Assembly (NCBI RefSeq): GCF_018263855.1
Contig: NZ_CP073318.1
Span: forward strand, 3,410,001 to 3,474,000
Origin: Kutzneria sp. CA-103260
GTDB taxonomy: Bacteria > Actinomycetota > Actinomycetes > Mycobacteriales > Pseudonocardiaceae
Reading direction: 5' to 3'
Length of the DNA: 64,000 nt
Below, piece by piece: positions 32,527-40,514 of the stretch; within the stretch, counting starts at the first letter, position 1; the number at the start of each line of letters is the position of its first letter. A program made the position numbers and the translations under genes. The notes under the pieces are model-generated. The model was not told the origin of the DNA and ran no database searches. It worked only from the letters and a program-made list of their open reading frames with translations.

Positions 32527-34172
32527 CAGCGCCGTTCGGTTGGCCCAGGTTCACCGCGCTGGCCGCCGCCGCGCTCCTGGCGGTCGGGCTGGCCGGCTGC
32601 TCCGGCGGCGACAGCACCGACCCGAAACAGCCGTTGGGACAACCGAAAGCCGGCACGCTGCGAGTGCTGGCCGGCAGCGAACTGTCGGACATGCAGCCGA
32701 TCCTGGACGAGGCGGCCAAGGCGACCGGGGTGCAGGTGAAGTTCACCTTCTCCGGCACGCTGGAGGGCGCGCAGACCGTGCTGGACGGCAAGGCCGACAG
32801 CGCGTACGACGCGATCTGGTTCTCCTCCAACCGGTATCTCAGCCTGTTACCCGGCGGGGCGAAGAAGCTCGGCACCCAGACGAAGATCATGAGCTCCCCG
32901 GTGGTGCTGGGACTGCCGAGTTCGGTGATGCAGGCGCTGGGCTGGCAGGACGGCAAGGTCACCTGGTCGCAGATCGCCGACGCGGCCGGGCAGCACAAGT
33001 TCAGCTACGGCATGACCGACCCGTCCGCGTCCAACTCCGGCTTCTCCGCATTGGTCGGCGTGGCGGCCGCACTGGCCGGCAGCGGCAGCGCCCTGACCGC
33101 CGACCAGATCACCGCGATCACGCCGCAGCTCAAGCAGTTCTTCGCCGCGCAGACGCTGAGCGCCGGCTCCTCGGGCTGGCTGTCCGACGCCTTCCAGAAG
33201 CGGGCCACCGGGGCCGATTCCGGGCCCAAGGTGGACGGTCTGATCAACTACGAGTCGGTGCTGCTGGAGCTCAATGCCGGCGGCAAACTGCCGCAGCCGC
33301 TGACCGTGGTGCACCCGTCCGATGGCGTGGTCACCGCCGACTATCCGTTGACCCTGCTCAGTTCGGCCAACTCCGACGCCCGCGACTCGTTCCAGCGGCT
33401 CACCGACTACCTGCGCACGCCGGACGTGCAGCGCAAGATCATGGACACCACGCACCGGCGGCCGATCGCCCCGCAAGTGGCGCTGGCCAAGGAGTTCACC
33501 GACGCCAGCCCGGTCGAACTGCCTTTCCCGGGCACCGAGCAAGCCGTGGACACGTTGGTGTCGGCCTACTTCGACAAGATCCGCCGGCCGTCCCGCACGG
33601 TGTACGTGCTGGACACCTCCGGCTCGATGGAGGGCGACCGGCTCGCCGGGCTGAAGGCCGCGCTGGTCGGCCTGACCGGCGTCGACGATTCGCTGGTCGG
33701 CCGCTACCGGCAGTTCCACGGCCGGGAACAGGTGACGCTGCTGCCGTTCTCCACCGCGCCGGCCGACCCGGTCACGGTCTCGGTCGACCCGGACAACCGG
33801 CAGCCGGCGCTGGACCAGATCAAGCGGACCGCCGACGGGTTGCAGGCCGACGGCGACACCGCCATCTACTCCAGCCTGGAGAAGGCCTACCAGATCCTGG
33901 AACAGCAGTCGGACACCGATCCGGACCGGTTCACCTCCATCGTGCTGATGACCGACGGCGAGAACAACGAGGGCGCGAGCCTGGGCGACTTCACGTCGTT
34001 CGTCGGCGGGCTGCCGGACCGGTTGAAGGGCACGCCGGTGTTCCCGGTGCTGTTCGGCGAGGGCAGCCAGGACGACATGAACGCCATTGCCGACACCACC
34101 GGCGGCAAGGTCTTCGACGGGCGCAGCGAGTCGCTCTCCGACGTGTTCAAAGACATTCGCGGGTATCAGTGA
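32523..34172 (+). CDS. Lipoprotein with solute-binding domain fused to a vWA domain
   Basis: A 549-residue exported protein. A lipobox LAGC gives a lipidated Cys26. Residues about 45-340 form a substrate-binding domain (RVLAGSELSDMQPILDEAAK, TFSGTLEGAQTVLDGKADS). Residues about 355-545 form a von Willebrand A domain with an intact MIDAS: YVLDTSGSMEGDRL (DxSxS), the Thr region GDTAIYSS and the acidic LMTDGENNEG. Such fusions are known in actinomycetes, but their function is not. The metal-dependent vWA face could grip a partner once ligand binds. The ATG overlaps telA, and the stop overlaps the next start as TGATG. Confidence 0.9.
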   Translation: MTAPFGWPRFTALAAAALLAVGLAGCSGGDSTDPKQPLGQPKAGTLRVLAGSELSDMQPILDEAAKATGVQVKFTFSGTLEGAQTVLDGKADSAYDAIWFSSNRYLSLLPGGAKKLGTQTKIMSSPVVLGLPSSVMQALGWQDGKVTWSQIADAAGQHKFSYGMTDPSASNSGFSALVGVAAALAGSGSALTADQITAITPQLKQFFAAQTLSAGSSGWLSDAFQKRATGADSGPKVDGLINYESVLLELNAGGKLPQPLTVVHPSDGVVTADYPLTLLSSANSDARDSFQRLTDYLRTPDVQRKIMDTTHRRPIAPQVALAKEFTDASPVELPFPGTEQAVDTLVSAYFDKIRRPSRTVYVLDTSGSMEGDRLAGLKAALVGLTGVDDSLVGRYRQFHGREQVTLLPFSTAPADPVTVSVDPDNRQPALDQIKRTADGLQADGDTAIYSSLEKAYQILEQQSDTDPDRFTSIVLMTDGENNEGASLGDFTSFVGGLPDRLKGTPVFPVLFGEGSQDDMNAIADTTGGKVFDGRSESLSDVFKDIRGYQ

Positions 34173-34780
34173 TGGGCATCGGCAGGTATCTGGGGTCGAC
34201 CAAGAACCTGGTCGGCTGCGCGGGCGGGCTGATCGGGCTCGGCCTGCACTTCGTCGGCGTCGGCGGCGACTACTGGCTCGGCGTGGTCGCCGGGCTCTAC
34301 GCCGCCGGCGCGCTGGCCGGCCCGCCCGAGCCGGTGCGGCTGGTGGCGCCGGAGCCGGCCGAGGAGGCCGAGTCGCTGCTGCGCGGGCTGGACTCGCTGG
34401 TGGCCCGGGTGCGCGGGCTCGGCAACCGGATGCCGGACGAGGCGGTCGAACGGCTGGACCGGATCGCCGAGGTGCTGTGCGCGCTGCTGGCCCGTCCGGC
34501 CGAGCTGAGTGCGTCCCCGGAGGCCTTGCACGCGGTGGCCAGAATCGCCGCCACCGACCTGCCGCTGGCCGTGCAGACGTTCCTGAACATGCCGTGGTGG
34601 TACGCGGTCACCCGGCGGGTGGCCAGCGAGCCCAGCGCCGCCGAGCGCCTGCTCACCCAGCTCGACCTGCTGGAACAGGAGGCGAAGGCGATCGCCGAGG
34701 AGTTCTACGACGCCGACGCGCGCCGCCAGGAGGACCAGCTCCGGTACCTGCGGGACCGGGCGCGTCGCGACAAGAAGTGA
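34172..34780 (+). CDS. Small membrane-anchored helical protein closing the TelA/vWA operon
   Basis: A 202-residue protein. Residues about 10-50 form two short hydrophobic helices rich in glycine (GCAGGLIGLGLHFVGVGG, WLGVVAGLYAAGALAGPP). The rest is cytoplasmic alpha-helix (AEEAESLLRGLDSLVARVRG, AAERLLTQLDLLEQEAKAIA) with a charged tail ending RRDKK. No named family is recognised. It is translationally coupled to the vWA gene, so it probably forms the membrane link of a complex between outside binding modules and cytoplasmic TelA. This is inference from order alone. Confidence 0.78.
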   Translation: MGIGRYLGSTKNLVGCAGGLIGLGLHFVGVGGDYWLGVVAGLYAAGALAGPPEPVRLVAPEPAEEAESLLRGLDSLVARVRGLGNRMPDEAVERLDRIAEVLCALLARPAELSASPEALHAVARIAATDLPLAVQTFLNMPWWYAVTRRVASEPSAAERLLTQLDLLEQEAKAIAEEFYDADARRQEDQLRYLRDRARRDKK

Positions 34781-34854
34781 CCCGGTTAGCGTAACGTTCG
34801 CGCAGGTTGGCAAGATACTCGCCACCACTGCTCCGACTTCGGGAAGGAACTCGG

Positions 34855-35367
34855 TTGAACAACCAGACCTCCCAGGTGGACGATCTGCGCTTGGTGGCGA
34901 CGCCAAGCGCTGTCAACGTCGCCGAGATGTTCGTCCGCTTCTCGCTCATGGAGTGGTCGCTGCGACCTCTCGTGCCGCTGGCGACGCAGGTGGGACGGCA
35001 CATGGTCGCCGCGGTGGTCGACAACGCCGGCCCGGGGGTCGCCGGCTTCCTGACCGTGCGGCTGCGGCTGCAGGGCGACGGTCTGGTCGTCGAGGTCGAG
35101 GACGAGCAGGTGAGCACCCGCCCGGTGGTGTCGCCCGAGGTGTCCGGGGCCCGCATCGGCGTCGTGCCCACCGCCTACGGCACCCGGCTGTGGTCGGAGT
35201 TGGCGCTGCCCAACAACATGAACGCCAAGTCGGTGCCGCTGCCCCGCCGCGAGCAGCGCCGCTCGCCGGCCGCCGAGGCGCTGGCCGACGAGCCGGTGGG
35301 CGTCGATCCCCAGGTGATGCAACGAATTCTGAGCGCCCTGGGCGGGCCGCAGGATTTCCGGAGCTGA
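34855..35367 (+). CDS. Actinobacterial histidine-kinase-like ATPase-fold protein, likely anti-sigma-type
   Basis: A 170-residue protein. The first 120 residues follow the short ATP-binding proteins that sit alone in actinomycetes: LVATPSAVNVAEMFVRFSLM, HMVAAVVDNAGPGVAGFLTV, LQGDGLVVEVEDEQVSTRPV, then RIGVVPTAYGTRLWSELALP. The N-box residues are weak, so ATP binding is uncertain. A TTG at 34855 is used; GGGAAGGA lies 6 bases upstream and no better start exists. The role is regulatory by family analogy. It is followed after 38 bases by a DUF6292 protein. Confidence 0.65.
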   Translation: MNNQTSQVDDLRLVATPSAVNVAEMFVRFSLMEWSLRPLVPLATQVGRHMVAAVVDNAGPGVAGFLTVRLRLQGDGLVVEVEDEQVSTRPVVSPEVSGARIGVVPTAYGTRLWSELALPNNMNAKSVPLPRREQRRSPAAEALADEPVGVDPQVMQRILSALGGPQDFRS

Positions 35368-35405
35368 CCGGTTTCGACGCCCGATTCCGCGGGTAATCAC
35401 GGTGC

Positions 35406-35828
35406 GTGAATGTTGATCCCGATAGTCTCACCGCGCGGGGCCTGACCCGCTACGTCGACTCCGTCGCCGCTGCCCTCGTGGTGCCCCGGCATGCCGTGCA
35501 CCACGAGGTGAGTGAGCTGTCCGTCGCTTACCTGGCGCTGCACCGGCGCAGCCCGGTGTTCCCGGAGCTGGACCTGATGCTGCTGTGGGACGAGCGCCAC
35601 GGCTGGTCGGTGGCGCTGGAGACGGCGCCGGCCGAGGACCCGGTGGTGCTGGCCTATCTCGGCGGCGACGTGCTCGCCGAGGCGGACGAGGTCCACCGGT
35701 TCGTGCAGGACGTGATCGGGGGCAGGTGCCCCGGCCAACCCGACGCCCCGCCCGCGCTCGACGCCGAGCAGGCCGAGGAGCTCATCTGGCGGCTGGCCGC
35801 CCGCGCCGAGGACGACCTCGCCGCCTGA
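35406..35828 (+). CDS. DUF6292-family protein
   Basis: A 140-residue cytoplasmic protein of the actinobacterial DUF6292 type: ARGLTRYVDSVAAALVVPRH, SELSVAYLALHRRSPVFPEL, MLLWDERHGWSVALETAPAE and PVVLAYLGGDVLAEADEVHR. The function is unknown; relatives occur near regulatory or conjugative loci. The GTG start at 35406 has no strong ribosome site. Confidence 0.75.
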   Translation: MNVDPDSLTARGLTRYVDSVAAALVVPRHAVHHEVSELSVAYLALHRRSPVFPELDLMLLWDERHGWSVALETAPAEDPVVLAYLGGDVLAEADEVHRFVQDVIGGRCPGQPDAPPALDAEQAEELIWRLAARAEDDLAA

Positions 35829-35843
35829 CCCTCCACTGTGGAC

Positions 35844-36539
35844 TCACCAGGGCACGGTCTGCCCGAAGCGGTCCACGTACTCCAGACCCGGCTTTCCCAG
35901 TCGTGCCAGCAGAACGTCCACGACCTGCGGGATGGCCTCCGCCATGGTGAACGGCGCGTCGGGTCCGCCCAGGGCCGTGCGGATCCAGCCCGGCGCCATC
36001 AGCACGAAGCCGCGTTCGGTGTCGGCCTGTCGGGCCGCGTAGCTGCGCATGAACATGTTCAGGACCGCCTTGCTGCCCCGGTAGAGCTCGCGTAGGCCAG
36101 TCTGGTTGTTGGTGATGCTGCCCTGCCCGGAGGACATCACGCCGATCAGCCCGGTCGGCGTCACGAGGTCCGTCAACGCCTCGATGACCCGCATGGGGCT
36201 GAGCGCGTTGGTGACCATCACCTCCATGAAGTCGGCCGTGGACACCGCGCCGATGGGTGTGTCCACATCGTTGTTCGTGGTGCCGGCGTTGATGAACAGC
36301 ACGTCGAGTTCCCGCCCGGCCAGGCTCTCGCGCAGCGGCGGGATGTGACCGGGCTCGTTGATGTCGAGGCGTTCAACGGTGACACGGCCGTTGGAGCGGT
36401 CGGCGAGGTCGTGCAGGGACGTTCGGGCGGTGGTGTCGCGGACGGTGCCGATCACGTTCCAGCCGCGGTCGTGGAACTCGGTCGCCATGGCGTGGCCGAG
36501 GCCTCGCGACGCGCCGACGATGAGAATGGTCTCTGGCAC
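35844..36539 (-). CDS. Short-chain dehydrogenase/reductase
   Basis: A 231-residue SDR: ILIVGASRGLGHAMATEFHD, VERLDINEPG, INAGTTNND, the catalytic Ser in VMSSGQGSI and the motif YRGSKAVLN. The substrate is unknown. The GTG at 36539 lies 11 bases after AAGGAGG; an upstream TTG at 36581 is less likely. It is divergent from an Lrp/AsnC-type regulator at 36641, which is its probable controller. Confidence 0.9.
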   Translation of the reverse strand: MPETILIVGASRGLGHAMATEFHDRGWNVIGTVRDTTARTSLHDLADRSNGRVTVERLDINEPGHIPPLRESLAGRELDVLFINAGTTNNDVDTPIGAVSTADFMEVMVTNALSPMRVIEALTDLVTPTGLIGVMSSGQGSITNNQTGLRELYRGSKAVLNMFMRSYAARQADTERGFVLMAPGWIRTALGGPDAPFTMAEAIPQVVDVLLARLGKPGLEYVDRFGQTVPW

Positions 36540-36640
36540 TGGGTGCCGTCCTCCTTCGTACGGTATGAGCTGACGATTCAAGTCTTGCCGGTGGCCGGCT
36601 GCGACGCCCGTCGCGGGCTCCGGTTTGTAGGATTACCCTC

Positions 36641-37666
36641 GTGACTGGCGTTCCCGTGGCTGAATCCATCGATTTGCCGCCTGACGATGTGCGTCTCATT
36701 CGCGCGCTCCAGGTCGCGCCACGGGCATCGTTCGCCGCCATGGCCGCCGCGCTCGGCGTCACCGAGGCCGCCATCTCACGTCGTTATCGTCGGCTGCGCG
36801 CCGACGGTGTCCTCCGCGTGGCCGGCGTCGTCGATCCGGGCGCGCTGGGGCAGAGCAAGTGGCTGGTGCGCCTGCGCTGCCGGCCCGGCAGTGTCGCGGC
36901 GATCGCCGACGCCCTCGCCAAGCGCGACGACGTCAGCTGGGTGGCGTTGTGCGCGGCCGGTTCGGAGATCACCTGCGCGGTGCGGTCGCGGACCCAGGAA
37001 GACCGTGACGACCTGCTTGGCCACCGGCTGCCCCGCACGGCGGCCGTGCTCGACATCAACGCGGCCGCGATGCTCCGCCAGTTCGTCGGCGGACGCGGCC
37101 ACTACTGGGCCGCTCTGCGGGGCACGCTGACTGCGGAGCAGGAGTCGGCGCTCGGCAGCGAGGGCGCCCCGTTCACCGAATCCCCAGTCGTGGCGCGCGA
37201 TCCCGTGCAGCTCACGCCCGAGGACTCGGCGATCCTCGACGTCCTCGCCGTGGACGGTCGGGCCAGCCTGGTCGACCTCGCCACCGCGTCGGACCTCACG
37301 CCCGGACGCGTGTCACGTCGGCTCGAAACCCTGCTACAGCGCCGAGTTGTGCACATCGATGTCGAGATCGCCGCGACGGCGTTGGGCTATCACGCCCGGG
37401 CCAACCTGTGGCTGCGCGTGCATCCGTCGGCGGTGAAGAGCGTCGGGCGCGCCCTCGCACAGGAGCCGGAGATCGCCTTCGCCGCGGCTCTGTCCGGCCC
37501 GCACAACCTCCACGCCGTGGCGCACTTCCGGGACTTCGACGAGCTCTTCGAGTTCACTTCGGACCGCGTCGGATCCCTGCCCGGGCTGGAAAGCCTGGAG
37601 GTCTCGCCGCTGCTGCGGCACGTCAAGCAGGCCGGCACGCGGCTGTCCGGCGACCGCCTTGCGTGA
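36641..37666 (+). CDS. Lrp/AsnC-type regulator with two repeated units
   Basis: A 341-residue protein built from two AsnC-like halves. Each has an HTH (DVRLIRALQVAPRASFAAMA then LGVTEAAISRRYRRLRADGV; second DSAILDVLAVDGRASLVDLA then SDLTPGRVSRRLETLLQRRV) followed by a RAM-like beta-alpha domain. Such double Lrp proteins are common in actinomycetes and act as fused dimers. It is divergent from the SDR, the likely target. GTG start at 36641. Confidence 0.88.
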   Translation: MTGVPVAESIDLPPDDVRLIRALQVAPRASFAAMAAALGVTEAAISRRYRRLRADGVLRVAGVVDPGALGQSKWLVRLRCRPGSVAAIADALAKRDDVSWVALCAAGSEITCAVRSRTQEDRDDLLGHRLPRTAAVLDINAAAMLRQFVGGRGHYWAALRGTLTAEQESALGSEGAPFTESPVVARDPVQLTPEDSAILDVLAVDGRASLVDLATASDLTPGRVSRRLETLLQRRVVHIDVEIAATALGYHARANLWLRVHPSAVKSVGRALAQEPEIAFAAALSGPHNLHAVAHFRDFDELFEFTSDRVGSLPGLESLEVSPLLRHVKQAGTRLSGDRLA

Positions 37667-37668
37667 TG

Positions 37669-38124
37669 CTATTTGGCCGCCGCGGCGGTGCGGATGAAGC
37701 GGACCAGGTCCTCGATGTCGTAGCCGAGCTGCTGCCCGCGCGAGGAGGCCATCAACAGCAACTGGCCGACGATGGTGGCGCCGAAGCCGTCCCGGCCGTC
37801 CGGCGACCACTCCCACAACTTCTCGATGCCGAGGTCGGTCATCACCAGGTTGTGCGTGGTCCGGACCTCGTGGCACACCTCGGCGACGGCGTCGAGCAGG
37901 GTCGGGGCCTTGCGTTCGCAGCGCAGTCCGAACAGGCCGCCGAAGTCCTCGGGCACGCAGCCCGCCGGCGGGTCGGCCTTGATGGCGTCGTAGATCGGGT
38001 CGTGGTAGTCCGGCGCCGGCCAGGACTGGGTCACGTGCAGGAGTTGGAACTCGTGGACTGGCTCGACCACCTGAACCTCCTCCGCCGACCCGATCAGAAG
38101 AGGATACCGCCTGATCAGCGCCAT
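37669..38124 (-). CDS. Conserved hypothetical protein
   Basis: A protein of about 151 residues: RRYPLLIGSAEEVQVVEPVH, HVTQSWPAPDYHDPIYDAIK, then LVMTDLGIEKLWEWSPDGRD and QLGYDIEDLVRFIRTAAAAK. No known family is recognised. It is acidic and lacks signal peptide and membrane segments. The start is uncertain: the ATG at 38124 has no ribosome site, and the frame stays open to 38259. It is convergent with the Lrp-type regulator, 2 bases from its stop. Confidence 0.55.
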   Translation of the reverse strand: MALIRRYPLLIGSAEEVQVVEPVHEFQLLHVTQSWPAPDYHDPIYDAIKADPPAGCVPEDFGGLFGLRCERKAPTLLDAVAEVCHEVRTTHNLVMTDLGIEKLWEWSPDGRDGFGATIVGQLLLMASSRGQQLGYDIEDLVRFIRTAAAAK

Positions 38125-38509
38125 GGGAGAGGCGTCCACCCGCAGCGACGAGCGCCGATCGCCGACCGGTCGCGCCGGGTCGGCGACCTGCGTCACGCCC
38201 GGGCGGGGGCGTCGCCCGGCCCAGCGTCGACAGCGACCCAACTGGTCACACACCGTCACCGAATGGTCGCTGTGGGCGGGCTCGCCGGTGCTGACCGTGA
38301 CCGAGGCCGTCGCGCCGTCACTCGCGCGCCGCCCCGGGGCCCGAATGGTGTGAACGACAATTTCACCGGAACGTTGGTGTCAGCCGCCACACCACCGACA
38401 GTGCACACACCCATTGGTATGTGACCCACGACACACTCCAACCCTGTGTGGAAACCTTTACAGTTACGGGCGGCCCGCCGCCGCGACCCCTCACCGAGGA
38501 GGAACGTCG
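38125..38509. other. Intergenic region upstream of the GH28 gene
   Basis: About 385 bases with no convincing gene. Near the right end GTGGAAACCTTTACAG (38449-38464) is a loosely palindromic A/T-rich patch of the kind found before secreted hydrolase genes in this window, and GAGGAGGAAC at 38496-38505 is the GH28 ribosome site. The left half may hold the true start of the leftward hypothetical gene. Nothing else stands out. Confidence 0.4.
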
Positions 38510-39913
38510 ATGGCTGGCGCGCTCTCGCGCAGGCAGATCATCAAGCTGGGCGCGGCCGTGACCGGCGCGCTCGGCGTGGCCCCGCTGCTCGCGACCCCCG
38601 CTTCCGCCGCGCCGGCCTGCCGAGGCCGGCATGGCCACGCGGTGCCGACCCTGCCGTGGCCGGCCGCGAACGACATCGTGGCCAACACCAAGCTGCCGGT
38701 CTTCCCGGACCGCACCTTCAAGGTCGCCGACTACGGCGCGGTCGCCGACGGCAAGACCGACAACACCGCCGCCTTCGCCAAGGCCATCACCGCCGCCAAC
38801 GCCGCCGGCGGCGGCCATGTCGTGGTGGCCAAGGGCACCTACGTCACCGGCGCGATCTACCTCAAGAGCAACGTCGACCTGAACCTGGCCGACGGCGCCA
38901 CGCTCAAGTTCAGCGGCGACGCCTCGAAGTTCCCCACGGTGCTCACCCGCTACGAGGGCATCGAGTGCATGAACCGCTCCCCCATGATCTACGCCCACGG
39001 CGAGCACAACATCGCCGTCACCGGCAGCGGTGTGCTCGACGCCGGCGGCACCTCGTCGTGGAACAAGGGCAGCGACCGTGCCTACCTCGACGGCCTCGTG
39101 GCCAAGGGCGTGCCGCCGGAGCAGCGCGTCGTGCCCGGCTCCGGCCACGACATGCGGTCCACGTTCATCGAGCCGTACTCCTGCGACACCGTGCTGATCC
39201 AGGGCATCACCCTGAAGAACCCCATGTTCTGGCAGATCCATCCCACGCTGTCCAAGAACGTCACCGTCGACGGCGTGAACACCGATCCCAGCACCGCCCA
39301 CTCCAACACCGACGGCTGCGACCCCGAGTCGTGCGACCACGTCGTGATCAGCAACTGCGTGCTCGGCGCCCACGACGACAACATCGCCATCAAGTCCGGC
39401 CGGGACGCCGACGGCCGCCGGGTCAACGTGCCCTCGCAGAACATCGTGATCGTCAACTGCACCATGAACGGCAACTGGGGCGCGGTCACCGTCGGCAGCG
39501 AGATCACCGGCGGCGTCCGCAACGTCTACGCCTACCAACTGAAGGTCACCGGGGCCACCAAGTTCGCCCTGTACGTCAAGTCCAACACCCTGCGCGGCGG
39601 CTTCGCCCAGAACATCAACCTGGACACCGTCAGCGGCACCTTCGACCGCGACATCGCCTACGTGACCATGACCTACAACAGCCAGACCGGCAACTACCCG
39701 CCCAAGTTCGGGCCGTTCACCCTGACCAACTGCACCAGCACCAAGGTCAACGGCAAGGCCTTCGACGTCAGCGGCCTGTCCAGCGACCACATCGCCGGCC
39801 TCACCGTCTCCAACTGCGCCTTCGCCGGCGTGTCCGACACGTCCAACACACTGTCCAACATAGACGGTCGGAAGTTCAGCAACGTCACCGTGAACGGCAA
39901 GAAGGTGAGCTGA
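38510..39913 (+). CDS. Tat-exported GH28 (polygalacturonase-family) glycosidase with altered active site
   Basis: A 467-residue secreted enzyme. Residues 1-35 are a Tat signal (SRRQIIKLGAAVTGALGVAP, cleavage after ASA). The beta-helix shows GH28 motifs: VADYGAVADGKTDNTAAFAK near the N-terminus, NTDGCDPESCDHV, and AHDDNIAIKSGRD. The usual GHG and RIK positions read GNWGAVTVGSE and YVKSN, so the catalytic-site His and Arg are replaced by Trp and Tyr. The substrate may differ from polygalacturonate, or activity may be changed. GAGGAGGAAC precedes the ATG. It is a single-gene unit. Confidence 0.9.
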   Translation: MAGALSRRQIIKLGAAVTGALGVAPLLATPASAAPACRGRHGHAVPTLPWPAANDIVANTKLPVFPDRTFKVADYGAVADGKTDNTAAFAKAITAANAAGGGHVVVAKGTYVTGAIYLKSNVDLNLADGATLKFSGDASKFPTVLTRYEGIECMNRSPMIYAHGEHNIAVTGSGVLDAGGTSSWNKGSDRAYLDGLVAKGVPPEQRVVPGSGHDMRSTFIEPYSCDTVLIQGITLKNPMFWQIHPTLSKNVTVDGVNTDPSTAHSNTDGCDPESCDHVVISNCVLGAHDDNIAIKSGRDADGRRVNVPSQNIVIVNCTMNGNWGAVTVGSEITGGVRNVYAYQLKVTGATKFALYVKSNTLRGGFAQNINLDTVSGTFDRDIAYVTMTYNSQTGNYPPKFGPFTLTNCTSTKVNGKAFDVSGLSSDHIAGLTVSNCAFAGVSDTSNTLSNIDGRKFSNVTVNGKKVS

Positions 39914-39914
39914 C

Positions 39915-39982
39915 CCCGAGCCGGCCCGGGCCGCCACCCGGGCCACCCCTTGCTCCACCGGAGCGAAGCCACCCGGCTCGGG
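39915..39982. terminator. Nested GC-rich hairpin between convergent genes
   Basis: CCCGAGCCGG (39915-39924) pairs with CCGGCTCGGG (39973-39982), enclosing further GC-rich inverse segments. It fills the gap between the GH28 stop (39913) and the convergent gene stop (39988). Confidence 0.6.
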
Positions 39983-39987
39983 CCGCC

Positions 39988-40458
39988 TCAGGGCCGGTCG
40001 GCGAGAAACCGCTCGATCTGCTCCACCACGAAGGCGTGATCGTCGGCCTGCGGCAGGCCCGACACCGTGATCGACCCGACCACGCCGACGTTTTTGACCG
40101 TCAGCGGAAACGCCCCTCCGTGCGCCGCGTACTCGTTCGGGTCGAGCCGGGACTTCTCCTCGAACGTGCTGCCCTCCGCCCGGAAATGGCAGCCCACCTG
40201 ATACGAACTGCGGCCGTACCGGCGGACCACCCGCACCTTCCGCTCCACCCAGGCGTCGTTGTCAGCCGCCGTCCCCGGCAACGCCGCGTGAAACAGCCGC
40301 TGCCCGTTCCGCTCGATCGACACCACCACCGGCAGCCCCCGCTCCCGGGCCACCGTCACCATCTGCACGCCCAACGCCCACGCCGTGTCGTTGTCGAAGC
40401 CCTCGAACACGAGCCTGCGCTCCTGCTCCGCCAGCACGTCCAGATCCGGATCACCCAT
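39988..40458 (-). CDS. UPF0303/heme-degrading-domain (HbpS/GlcG-fold) protein
   Basis: A 156-residue cytoplasmic protein of the UPF0303 family, of normal length: LGVQMVTVARERGLPVVVSI, RLFHAALPGTAADNDAWVER, KVRVVRRYGRSSYQVG and the C-terminal VKNVGVVGSITVSGLPQADD. The fold is that of GlcG/HbpS proteins. It is annotated as heme-degrading domain by family; the actual ligand is uncertain. It stands alone, with a terminator on its 3' side. Confidence 0.88.
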   Translation of the reverse strand: MGDPDLDVLAEQERRLVFEGFDNDTAWALGVQMVTVARERGLPVVVSIERNGQRLFHAALPGTAADNDAWVERKVRVVRRYGRSSYQVGCHFRAEGSTFEEKSRLDPNEYAAHGGAFPLTVKNVGVVGSITVSGLPQADDHAFVVEQIERFLADRP

Positions 40459-40514
40459 GGACCCGACTTAATCAACACTGTTGTGAAAGTGCAAGCCCGG
40501 GTCGCCGCGGACGG

